Shown here: positions 1 to 6,682 of the stretch, piece after piece
Numbering within the stretch: position 1 is the stretch's first letter
Layout of the letters: every line of letters begins with the position of its first letter
NCBI GenBank assembly: GCA_009779935.1
Contig: WRAX01000016.1
Span: 1-53,942, forward strand
Direction of reading: 5' to 3'
DNA from: Defluviitaleaceae bacterium
GTDB taxonomy: Bacteria; Bacillota; Clostridia; Lachnospirales; WRAX01
DNA length: 53,942 nt
Translations under genes and position numbers: made by a program
The notes under the pieces: generated by a model
The model's input: only the letters and a program-made list of their open reading frames with translations
What the model was told of the DNA's origin: nothing
Database searches by the model: none

Positions 1-121
1 AAACTGTGTAATTTGTATGAATGTTCAAAATCGATGGAACGCCGTGTGACGGGAAACTGTCATGCACGGTGTGGAGCGGGGGAAAAGCTGGAGATGACTT
101 CAAAGGCTTACCTATCGCTAT
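1..121 (+). mobile_element. Group II intron, 3' end only (domains V and VI)
   Basis: The first 121 bases fold like the end of a bacterial group II intron. Positions 39-73 form a domain V hairpin: CCGTG pairs with CACGG, TGACGG pairs with CTGTCA, and a GAAA tetraloop closes it. A CGC triad sits at 40-42. Positions 76-119 form a domain VI-like hairpin, and the intron would end in CTATCGCTAT at 121. Downstream sequence resumes in the frame of a VirD4-type protein: an A at the end of the 5' exon plus TC at 122-123 would give the Ile of a family-typical I-P-K-I-P-N-F stretch. This places the junction between 121 and 122. The intron lies in the sense orientation of its host gene, so splicing could restore the message. 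The catalytic body and any reverse transcriptase lie outside the window. Confidence 0.8.
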
Positions 122-735
122 TCCCCAAAATACCCAACTTCTTGGAGATGCTGGCATATGCCAGAAGCCTTAACGTGGGCATCATTCCCATTTTCCAGTC
201 CACTGTACAGGCGCAAAAAATGTATGAAAAGGACTGGGAAACTATTGTGGATTCCTGCGATACGTTTCTATATCTTGGTGGTGCAAAGTCCAACTTTACC
301 ACAGAATATGTGGCAAAGCTTCTTGGTAAAGAAACAATTGATATGCAGCTATACTCCGCCAGTTATAGACAAGGCAAGACAACAAATCAAAATGTTTCTG
401 CTGTGGCAAGGGACTTGTTGACCCCTGATGAGGTGGGCAGGATTAAAAAACGTGAATCTATTCTGCGGATTGGTGATATAAGCCCAATTATAACACCCAA
501 GTTTGACCTTAAAAAGCATCCTAATTACAAAGAGTTGGCAGATACCAAGGCTGATGTTTCAAGTGCAATATACGACCACACTGTGCCGGAGCGAAAAACA
601 AAGGATGTATATGTGGTGGAGTTCGAGTTTAAGGTTAAGCGCAGGGAAGAGGCACATGAGTTGCCTGCGGGTGATAATTCTTCTGCTTCTGCACGGCCAG
701 CAACAGACAAGGGTTATAACGATGATAATTTTTAA
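122..735 (+). CDS. VirD4/TraG-type coupling protein, 3' exon (partial)
   Basis: This is the C-terminal part of a type IV coupling protein, the membrane ATPase that hands the relaxase-DNA complex to a conjugation pore. About 204 residues are visible. Family features are IPNF near the start, the stretch IIPIFQSTVQAQ, the DTFLYLGG motif, LGKETID, and the late KHPNYKEL segment before an acidic low-complexity tail. The Walker A region and the DEFAN motif would be in the 5' exon, outside the window and across a group II intron. The open frame can be extended upstream to position 13, but those codons are intron RNA and should not be counted. In related elements genes for pore ATPases follow. Here a mazEF module follows instead. 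Confidence 0.82.
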
Positions 736-756
736 CCCACCCGATAATATTTGCTG

Positions 757-794
757 TTGACATGTAATAATTATATGATATAATTATTACATGT
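757..794 (+). promoter_or_regulatory. mazEF promoter with palindromic operator
   Basis: A -35 box TTGACA (757-762) and a -10 box TATAAT (779-784) are 16 bp apart. Across them lies a perfect inverted repeat, ACATGTAATAATTAT (760-774) and its complement (780-794), with a 5-bp centre. MazE/AbrB-type antitoxins bind their own promoters at palindromes, so this is very likely the autoregulatory operator. An AAGGAGG ribosome site at 813-819 precedes mazE. Confidence 0.75.
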
Positions 795-824
795 AATTAT
801 TAATACACAATCAAGGAGGATGCC

Positions 825-1109
825 ATGGAAGCCTTAAAGTCAAAAACACATCTTAGGGACTGGGGCAGCTCCAAAGCCCTACGCATACCAAAACCTTTTT
901 TGAAAGAACTAAACATCCAAGGTGATGATGAGGTGGAAATCACATTGGTCGAAAATTCTATCGTAATAAAAAAAGTGCCCAAAAACAAAAGTTTGCGGGA
1001 GAGGTACGAGGAATTTTACGGCACTGATTTTGAAGTGGCCGTTAAAAACAACCCATATACCGAAGACGAAATTCCTTGGAGTGGTGCGGAGGGTGAGGAA
1101 ATATGGTAA
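825..1109 (+). CDS. mazE: MazE-like antitoxin, AbrB/SpoVT fold
   Basis: This 94-residue antitoxin would neutralise the endoribonuclease encoded immediately downstream. The N-terminal half shows the MazE/AbrB swapped-hairpin signature: W-G-S-S-K-A-L-R-I-P-K around residues 14-24, then DDEVEITL and an IVIKK strand. The acidic C-terminal tail (YTEDEIPW, EGEEIW) is the part that normally wraps around MazF. The ATG at 825 has AAGGAGG five bases upstream. The gene overlaps mazF by 7 bp, which implies coupled translation, and it is probably repressed through the palindrome at 760-794. Such modules commonly stabilise mobile elements, which fits its place inside a transfer region. Confidence 0.88.
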   Translation: MEALKSKTHLRDWGSSKALRIPKPFLKELNIQGDDEVEITLVENSIVIKKVPKNKSLRERYEEFYGTDFEVAVKNNPYTEDEIPWSGAEGEEIW

Positions 1110-1435
1110 AACAGGGTGACATAGTGTGGATGGATTTTGACCCCCAGCTGGGTCACGAGCAAAAAGGACGCAGACCTGCCTTGATAGTTAGCAATGAAGA
1201 CTTTCACTTTGCCACAAACCAGCGCATGGCAATGGTATGCCCTGTTACCAACGCCAACAGACCCTTCCCCTTGCACATCCCGCTGGATAGCCGCACACAA
1301 ACCACAGGCCACATCATGTGTGAACAGGTTAAAGTATTTGACATACGCATTAGGAATGTGCAATATATAGAAGCTGTGCCCGATGACATCTTGGATGAGG
1401 TTATAGATGTGATTTGCGGGATTTCCAGAAGGTGA
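1103..1435 (+). CDS. mazF: MazF/PemK-type endoribonuclease toxin
   Basis: This 110-residue protein is of normal length for MazF toxins, which cut mRNA at short sequence motifs. It begins with the family hallmark QGDIVWMDFDP, followed by QKGRRPALIVSN (the conserved catalytic-region Arg and a P-A-L-I-V-S core), then MVCPVTN and the late EQVKVFDIR segment. It starts inside the end of the antitoxin gene and is followed by a strong Rho-independent terminator, so mazEF forms a closed two-gene unit. I see no truncation or missing family motif. Confidence 0.9.
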   Translation: MVKQGDIVWMDFDPQLGHEQKGRRPALIVSNEDFHFATNQRMAMVCPVTNANRPFPLHIPLDSRTQTTGHIMCEQVKVFDIRIRNVQYIEAVPDDILDEVIDVICGISRR

Positions 1436-1444
1436 CACGATGCA

Positions 1445-1466
1445 CCGCCCAAAAGGGCGGTTTTTT
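1445..1466 (+). terminator. Intrinsic terminator after mazF
   Basis: CCGCCC (1445-1450), an AAAA loop, and GGGCGG (1455-1460) are followed directly by six T residues. It closes the mazEF transcript. Confidence 0.9.
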
Positions 1467-1488
1467 ATTTTGAAGAGGTGGTGATAAA

Positions 1489-3855
1489 TTGAGTAACCGA
1501 CCATCCGGCCATAACCATAAAAGACAGGGTGATTCTAAAAACCATGTTCACCCATCCAGCTTGATGGCACGACCCAGCGTGCCCCATGCGCCAAGATTTT
1601 CAAGCATAAGTTCGGCAACAAGCAAACCAAGTGGAGCAAGACCCTTAATAAGAGCTAAAAAAGGCAATATCAAAGATGCCATCATTGCAACAAGGAAGCG
1701 CAATGATACACATCGCAACAAGGAAGCTTCCAAAAGTGCTGCTAAAATCAAAGTTGCGAAACGAAGGCAAAAAGTCAAAACCAGAAGGCTGCGGGAGGAC
1801 ATGGTACAAACCTTTAAGCTGGGACAGTCATCTGTTGCCGCTCTATATTCTCCCAAACACAACACCACCACCACAGATGACACGGATGGTTTCGGTGTTA
1901 TAGAGGTGGCCGATAAGACCCTTCAAGTAACAGATTCGGCTTTAACAATGGCGGATGCTGTAACAACGACCGTGGGCAAGGGTGTTGTCTTGACAGAAAA
2001 GCTTTTGGATAAAGCTGACAGGAAAAAGGTGGATAAAAATCTTGTTCAGTCAGCAGGCCTTATAAAGCCTGCAAAGCCAATAAAATCCACCGGCACCGTC
2101 GATGACAAGACGGTTGATGCCACCAAATCCATCAGAAAAAGGCAGATGCCGGCTACAATGAGTCGAGTGGCCGGCATTAAGATTAAGGGTGTTCGTCTTA
2201 ATCCCAATAAAAGAATCCTCAAAAGAACCCCTCGCATTGGGATAATGCGACATATCCGGAAAGAAGGCAGGTGGGCGCAGTCAACGAACATCATGTTAAA
2301 AGCACCCGCACCCATCATTGCACCCATCATTGCACCAACCAATCCGACACCCAAGGGATTTTACAAGCCCACAACACCATCCGCCTTGCTAAAATCGGAA
2401 CCTGTCCGCCTTGCCCCATTCCGCAACAAGCGTCACAAAGCTTCTCCAAGGGTCTTGTCTGTCATTTTAGTTGGCAAGGGCACTATAAAGCACAAAGGAG
2501 ATGGTGGTAATGTTGTTGAAGAAAAAGGCGACAACACGGGCGATAGTGCTAAATCTGCCGCTAAATCAAAGGCAAGGAAAAAGTTGGCGGCAGCCATCGC
2601 CTTAGGTAGTATAAAGCTGGTTTTGAGAGGCACAAGAAAGGCCGCAGAAGTATCCGCCGTTACCGTTTCCAAAAGTGCCGAATCCGTAATGGACAAGGAT
2701 GGCAGGGCGGCAATTACTCCTGTCAAATCAATGGTAACGCTGGGCGGCGGCCTTATGCGCCCCAGAAGCCTGCCTAAAAAGACCTTCAAAGCCGCTGGCG
2801 ATACATTCAAATCCAGCCTTACTGATGATGCAAAAACTGCCCTTGCTCCTATTTCAAAAGGTGCTAATATTACCGGTAAATCTGCCAAGGCGGGCGTGAA
2901 GGGAGCGAGGGTAACTAAAAAAGTGGTCAAGACCACTGCCAAAGGGGTGCGGACAGCCAAGCGAACCATAAAAACAGCAAAGCGCACCAAGACCACTATT
3001 AAGGTTGCCCGCAGGGGCTTCAAAGTAACACTAAGCATGGCGAAGGGCACAATTAAAGGTACAAAACTTGCCAAGGTTGCTGCAAAATTGGCCATTAGTG
3101 TTGCAAAAGGTGCAATTAAACTGGCAAAGATTGTAGCCAAGGCTGCTGTAACCATTGGCAAGCTGGCCGTTAAGGCCGTGGCTGCTTTGGCTGGCATACT
3201 ATCCGCCAAATTTATCGGAATAGCCCTGTTGGTGATTCTGGGCGTGGCCGTTGTTGTTCTTGCTGTGGTTGCCATTGTAAGTTGGTTTACACCCAACACC
3301 GATAGCGAAACCATTGTTGGTTATGCTCAGCTGGTGCGGCAATTAGATGATAGTGTTGGCGCAATCATATCAGAGCGGGCAGAAGGTGTGGACTATGTGG
3401 TATTTACCGACCAAGAATATATTCGCACAGACCTTTTGAAATTCTTTGCCATTTTTACTGTCTGGCAGGACCAGAGATGGGATGACATGGAATACTATAT
3501 CAAAGAATTACACCAAGCCATGTTTTCATTAAGTTTTACTGAGTTTGTGTTTTATGTGGAAGTTACCACCGAACACATAGGTATTGATGAGTATGGCGAG
3601 GAATACACTTACGAAACCACAGAGTTGGTGCAGCGGATACGATTGTATGTTACCCTTACCCAAAATTCCATAACCCAGATTGGGCAAAACCTTGGTATGA
3701 ACAATGCAGATATCGCATGGCTGTATGAGGTGTTTAACAACCAAAACATACTTGACCAATTTCCGGAGATTGAAGATTTTTTGATGCTGTCAAATATATT
3801 GCATCATGCACATTTACATACCCCGCATCCAGCGGGGCTTTTGCTTTTAACCTAA
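1489..3855 (+). CDS. Conjugation-region membrane protein, Lys/Ala-rich, without C-terminal hydrolase domain
   Basis: The protein has 788 residues and starts at TTG behind GAGGTGG. Residues 1 to about 560 are very basic and Ala/Lys/Thr-rich, with repeated K-x-A-K-x-A units. One strong membrane segment follows at about 570-615. About 170 predicted extracellular residues then run to the end (YAQLVRQLDDSVGAI and onward). The layout matches transfer-region proteins of Tn1549-like elements, which normally continue into a lysozyme-like or NlpC/P60 wall-hydrolase domain. Here the frame ends without one, and a GC hairpin with a T-rich tail lies inside its last codons, so it is probably a shortened version. 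It would act in the envelope during transfer. The family assignment rests on composition and position. Confidence 0.6.
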   Translation: MSNRPSGHNHKRQGDSKNHVHPSSLMARPSVPHAPRFSSISSATSKPSGARPLIRAKKGNIKDAIIATRKRNDTHRNKEASKSAAKIKVAKRRQKVKTRRLREDMVQTFKLGQSSVAALYSPKHNTTTTDDTDGFGVIEVADKTLQVTDSALTMADAVTTTVGKGVVLTEKLLDKADRKKVDKNLVQSAGLIKPAKPIKSTGTVDDKTVDATKSIRKRQMPATMSRVAGIKIKGVRLNPNKRILKRTPRIGIMRHIRKEGRWAQSTNIMLKAPAPIIAPIIAPTNPTPKGFYKPTTPSALLKSEPVRLAPFRNKRHKASPRVLSVILVGKGTIKHKGDGGNVVEEKGDNTGDSAKSAAKSKARKKLAAAIALGSIKLVLRGTRKAAEVSAVTVSKSAESVMDKDGRAAITPVKSMVTLGGGLMRPRSLPKKTFKAAGDTFKSSLTDDAKTALAPISKGANITGKSAKAGVKGARVTKKVVKTTAKGVRTAKRTIKTAKRTKTTIKVARRGFKVTLSMAKGTIKGTKLAKVAAKLAISVAKGAIKLAKIVAKAAVTIGKLAVKAVAALAGILSAKFIGIALLVILGVAVVVLAVVAIVSWFTPNTDSETIVGYAQLVRQLDDSVGAIISERAEGVDYVVFTDQEYIRTDLLKFFAIFTVWQDQRWDDMEYYIKELHQAMFSLSFTEFVFYVEVTTEHIGIDEYGEEYTYETTELVQRIRLYVTLTQNSITQIGQNLGMNNADIAWLYEVFNNQNILDQFPEIEDFLMLSNILHHAHLHTPHPAGLLLLT
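3821..3848 (+). terminator. Hairpin with T-rich tail inside the 3' end of the preceding gene
   Basis: CCCCGC (3821-3826), loop ATCCA, and GCGGGG (3832-3837) are followed by CTTTTGCTTTT. It lies within the last 12 codons of the preceding frame, which suggests that the reading frame runs into former non-coding sequence. Confidence 0.6.
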
Positions 3856-3874
3856 AATTATGAGAGGTGAAAAA

Positions 3875-4207
3875 ATGTCCGTCAATAAAAATACACCACG
3901 TAAAAGAACTGTATCAAAAATCGAAAAGATGGAACAGCTTTTGGTAAAAGAAAAGCAGTGTTTGGAGAATTTAGAGATTGCAAAAAATCGTCTGCAAACT
4001 GTACGTGATGAAATTGCGCAGGCTCAAAAAGAACTCATCGGGCAAGAATTTCTAAAAATCCCACCTGACGAGTTTTTGCAAATAAGCAAAAACCTGGAAA
4101 CCCAAAAAGTACCCGCAGGTGAAATTTTTCAATTGTTGGCTAATGGCGATTTTCAAAAATTGCAAGAGATTTATGATGGCATGAAAAATGCAGACAGCGG
4201 GTTTTAG
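3875..4207 (+). CDS. Small coiled-coil protein of the transfer region (DUF4315-like)
   Basis: The product is 110 residues, Lys/Glu/Gln-rich. Residues 12-60 form a heptad-patterned helix (KIEKMEQLLVKEK, LENLEIAKNRLQ) typical of a coiled coil. A hydrophobic-acidic tail follows. An upstream ATG at 3860 lies in front of and overlaps the GAGAGGTG ribosome site, so the ATG at 3875 is the better start. Proteins of this size and composition often sit beside the large membrane hydrolase gene in Tn1549-like elements, but their role is unknown. The link to DUF4315 is my inference from size, composition and place. Confidence 0.55.
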   Translation: MSVNKNTPRKRTVSKIEKMEQLLVKEKQCLENLEIAKNRLQTVRDEIAQAQKELIGQEFLKIPPDEFLQISKNLETQKVPAGEIFQLLANGDFQKLQEIYDGMKNADSGF

Positions 4208-4276
4208 GGTGCAACTCTAATCCACAAAATTTCAAAAAGTGGCAAACGGCGGGTTTGTTATTTTTTTGTAAAATTT

Positions 4277-4339
4277 TAGATTTCATATGGTAAATCTATG
4301 CTTGCAAAGATAAGGGCTTTTCAGTAAGGAAAAGACCTT
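4277..4339. other. Two inverted repeats in a 230-bp gap; possible oriT
   Basis: The gap 4208-4437 before the MobC-like gene holds no gene. It contains a 7-bp repeat TAGATTT/AAATCTA (4277-4283 and 4292-4298), and then AAGGGCTTTTC (4312-4322) against GAAAAGACCTT (4329-4339), with ten of eleven positions paired and a 6-base loop. Neither is followed by a T-run, so they are not obvious terminators. Origins of transfer often lie next to the relaxosome genes and contain such repeats. The nic site is not identified. Confidence 0.3.
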
Positions 4340-4437
4340 GAATTACCTTTGGTGATTCCTCTTGGGATTTTGACTTTGCGGTTTTGTATTTTCGGTTCAA
4401 AAAGAAATAAGGGCATTTATTGTGAGGTGACGAGAAA

Positions 4438-4755
4438 GTGAGTGAAAAAAATCTGCAAATATTTTTTGATGCCACCAAAGCAGAACATGAGCAAATAAAG
4501 AGGCGGGCAAAATCCGTGGGGCTACCCGTAAGTACTTTTGTGAGAGAGTTTGCTCTTAATGGTTATGTGGTGCAACGCAATGTTGTCGAATTGCAACGGT
4601 TGGTTTGGGAAGTAAATAAGATTGGTGTGAACATTAATCAGATTGTAAAGTTGTGCAATGAAAGCAAGTTTGTGTCTGCGCAGTCCTTAGCAAAACTGGA
4701 GGAAGAGCATCATAAAATTTGGGGGGTTATTATATGGGGTTTCGAGAGCCGATGA
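4438..4755 (+). CDS. mobC: MobC-like relaxosome accessory protein
   Basis: This 105-residue protein starts at GTG with GAGGTG upstream. The N-terminus (LQIFFDATKAEHEQIKRRAK, then GLPVSTFVREFAL) resembles the ribbon-helix-helix DNA-binding region of mobilization proteins. The segment VWEVNKIGVNINQIVK matches the conserved L-N-x-I-G-x-N-x-N-Q-I motif of the MobC family. Such proteins bind near oriT and help the relaxase open the DNA. It lies just before the relaxase gene, from which it is separated by an oppositely oriented toxin-antitoxin pair. The extreme C-terminus (GVIIWGFESR) is unlike the family and may be altered. Confidence 0.72.
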   Translation: MSEKNLQIFFDATKAEHEQIKRRAKSVGLPVSTFVREFALNGYVVQRNVVELQRLVWEVNKIGVNINQIVKLCNESKFVSAQSLAKLEEEHHKIWGVIIWGFESR

Positions 4756-4833
4756 AAGACTGTTTAATTTTGGTAAGTCGCAAAGCGGAGATGGCATAGA
4801 TGTTGATTGATTTCCTTTTTGGTCAAAAACAAA

Positions 4834-4852
4834 AAGGGCAATAAATGCCCTT
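4834..4852 (-). terminator. Terminator of the yafQ/dinJ-like operon
   Basis: Read on the minus strand, AAGGGCA, a 5-base loop and TGCCCTT are followed by TTTGTTTTTG. It overlaps the stop codon of the toxin gene. Confidence 0.75.
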
Positions 4853-5141
4853 ACTCAAACAAATCCGCATGAGAACCCGTGCTGTGCAATGCCAAAATTA
4901 ACTTGTCTTCAATAATGCGATACACCAATAGCCAGTCGCCTTTGATGTGGCACTCACGAAATTGGGACAACCCGCCCTTTAGTTGGTGGTCACGATATTT
5001 GGCGGGTAGTTGTTCGCCCTTAGCTAACATTTCAATTACGGTCTTTAATTGGCTCATATCATGCCCACGTTTCACGGCAAGTTTGCGTGTCTTTTTGAAA
5101 AGAGATGATTCGACAGGTTTGTATTTGTAGTCACTCATCAC
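4851..5141 (-). CDS. yafQ: YafQ/RelE-family mRNA interferase toxin
   Basis: The product is a 96-residue toxin of the RelE superfamily, YafQ branch, which cuts mRNA on the ribosome. Family features are the basic start (FKKTRKLAVKRG), the LKTVIEMLAKGEQLPAKYRDHQLKG stretch, and the core RECHIKGDWLLVYRI, which carries the catalytic-region His and Asp. HSTGSHADLF near the end matches the family C-terminus. The gene overlaps the antitoxin gene by 4 bp and is transcribed against the surrounding mobilization genes. Its terminator overlaps its stop codon. Confidence 0.88.
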   Translation of the reverse strand: MMSDYKYKPVESSLFKKTRKLAVKRGHDMSQLKTVIEMLAKGEQLPAKYRDHQLKGGLSQFRECHIKGDWLLVYRIIEDKLILALHSTGSHADLFE

Positions 5142-5431
5142 TCGTCACTATCCTCCGCATCCCATGCGGCAAACAAATCCTTGGGGGTGGCGTAAACCGT
5201 GGAAGTGCCATTTTGTATGTCGATATCCAAGGAGCGTGCATCCCGCAAAACAACATCGGCATAAAATGGCTCTGCAATCACCTCTGAAATTGGAAGCCTG
5301 CCTTGCACCACAGATTGTTTTAGAAATAGGTTGATAGCAGATGACAGACTTAAACCCATGCTCTTGAAAAGGTCATCGGCTTGCTTTTTTACCTGCTCAT
5401 CAATCCTAATATTGTAAGTTGTATTTGCCAT
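5138..5431 (-). CDS. dinJ: RelB/DinJ-family antitoxin
   Basis: This 97-residue antitoxin partners the YafQ-like toxin. The N-terminal ribbon-helix-helix is clear: TYNIRIDEQVKKQADDLFKSMGLSLSSAINLFLKQSV (residues 4-40 roughly). The acidic tail (AWDAEDSDE) is the toxin-binding part. The frame extends to 5467, but GAGGTGAT lies 4 bases before the ATG at 5431 and the family start M-A-N-T-T fits there. RelB/DinJ proteins repress their own operon through the ribbon-helix-helix. Confidence 0.87.
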   Translation of the reverse strand: MANTTYNIRIDEQVKKQADDLFKSMGLSLSSAINLFLKQSVVQGRLPISEVIAEPFYADVVLRDARSLDIDIQNGTSTVYATPKDLFAAWDAEDSDE

Positions 5432-5449
5432 ATTCATCACCTCAATATT

Positions 5450-5478
5450 ATTATACCGCAAATTCACCGCAATAGCAA
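5450..5478 (-). promoter_or_regulatory. dinJ-yafQ promoter
   Basis: On the minus strand TTGCTA (-35, 5473-5478) and TATAAT (-10, 5450-5455) are 17 bp apart. The spacer contains a direct repeat, TTGCGGT, twice, which may be part of the antitoxin operator. Confidence 0.6.
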
Positions 5479-5510
5479 CAAATATTTTTAAGGAAAGGGA
5501 GGTCGATTTT

Positions 5511-6677
5511 ATAGCCTACACCAAAATAATATCCAAACACGGCCACACCAAAGCAGGCATCGACTATATTCTAAACCCGGAAAAAACAGACAACCTAACC
5601 CACACATCCACCATGAATTGCAACATAACCAATGCCCATGAACAGTTTGAAATCGTACAGCGTTTTGCTCATCACAGCAGAAAGCCCACGGATGGTAAGG
5701 TGAAGCAAAATGTTACAGCACTTCACATCATCCAGTCATTTAAGGGACACGAAACCAGCCCGGAGAAAGCCCACCAGCTGGCTCGTGAGCTTATAAAAGC
5801 AAAATATAGCCCACACGCCCAAGCTGTCATAGCCACCCATGCCGATACGGACAATATCCGCAACCTTCGCAACTATTCAGATGACCTTTGCCGAAAGCAC
5901 GGTCTTTCTGTTATCGAGAATCCCGGGGAAGGTTATTCGGTTAAATACAAGGAGTGGTTGGAGCGAAAACAGCGCAATAGCTGGAAAGAGCAGTATCGTA
6001 ATGACATTGACCATGCCATTTTGACCAATGATGATTGGGGTGGCTTTGTCCGTTCCTTGCGGGATAAGGGCTACAAGGTAAACGACAGCCCCAGTCGCAA
6101 ATATACAACCATGCAAATGGAAGGATTTAGGCCTGTGCGTTTTGACAATCTGGGTAAGAATCATTATTCCAAGGAGCGTATCTTGCAACGCATTGCCGAC
6201 CCTAAGAAGTTTGATGTGCCGAAGATTGCTAAATGGTTTCCCAAAAACAGTTGTGATAACAGCAGCAAAGGGGTGGATATTGGCTCACCGTCCGAAAGTG
6301 ATGTTGGCACCGTTGATTTAATCATGTTTTTACGTTTCAAACGATTGGAGTACACCATAGCAGAAAATCTGCTGGCATTAGACTATATAAAGGCATTGGA
6401 AAACATTTGCCGTTTAATTATAAGAAAGGCAATACGACGTTTTTTCAAGTTGCATCTTGGTTTGCCATATGCCCCTGCAAACGATTACACCATAGCCAAA
6501 AACCTAACAAGATTGGCTTTGATAGAGCGTTATAATATCAAGACCAAGGAGGAGTTGGATTTGGCTTTGACGAGGGAGGCTCGAAATGCAAATAGCATTT
6601 TGCGGCCAATAATCCAACCCATGGAAAAAGTTAGTGAAATTTTTAATGCGGCTTTTAGCCAAAAACAAAAGAGGTGA
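5511..6677 (+). CDS. Relaxase (MobP-type) with deleted motif III and no standard start codon
   Basis: About 388 residues of a mobilization nuclease that would nick oriT and lead the strand into a recipient. The N-terminus reads (I)AYTKIISKHGHTKAGIDYI, including the motif I Tyr region, then LNPEKTD and VTALHIIQSF. Two defects are visible. The codon after the ribosome site AGGGAGG (5496-5502) is ATA, and the first in-frame ATG at 5613 would remove motif I. In addition, the VIATHADTDNI segment joins directly to RNLRNYSDDLC. Family members have about 30 residues between these points, including the metal-binding H-x-H. The reading frame is otherwise intact, so this looks like an in-frame deletion. 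It is probably inactive as a nickase unless helped in trans. Confidence 0.8.
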   Translation: MAYTKIISKHGHTKAGIDYILNPEKTDNLTHTSTMNCNITNAHEQFEIVQRFAHHSRKPTDGKVKQNVTALHIIQSFKGHETSPEKAHQLARELIKAKYSPHAQAVIATHADTDNIRNLRNYSDDLCRKHGLSVIENPGEGYSVKYKEWLERKQRNSWKEQYRNDIDHAILTNDDWGGFVRSLRDKGYKVNDSPSRKYTTMQMEGFRPVRFDNLGKNHYSKERILQRIADPKKFDVPKIAKWFPKNSCDNSSKGVDIGSPSESDVGTVDLIMFLRFKRLEYTIAENLLALDYIKALENICRLIIRKAIRRFFKLHLGLPYAPANDYTIAKNLTRLALIERYNIKTKEELDLALTREARNANSILRPIIQPMEKVSEIFNAAFSQKQKR

Positions 6678-6682
6678 CATAA

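Noticed and set aside
2433-3314. 293-codon open frame on the minus strand
   Set aside because: It is antisense to the Lys/Ala-rich repeats of the transfer-region protein. Low-complexity GC-rich codons keep the opposite strand open, and no start signal or family is seen.
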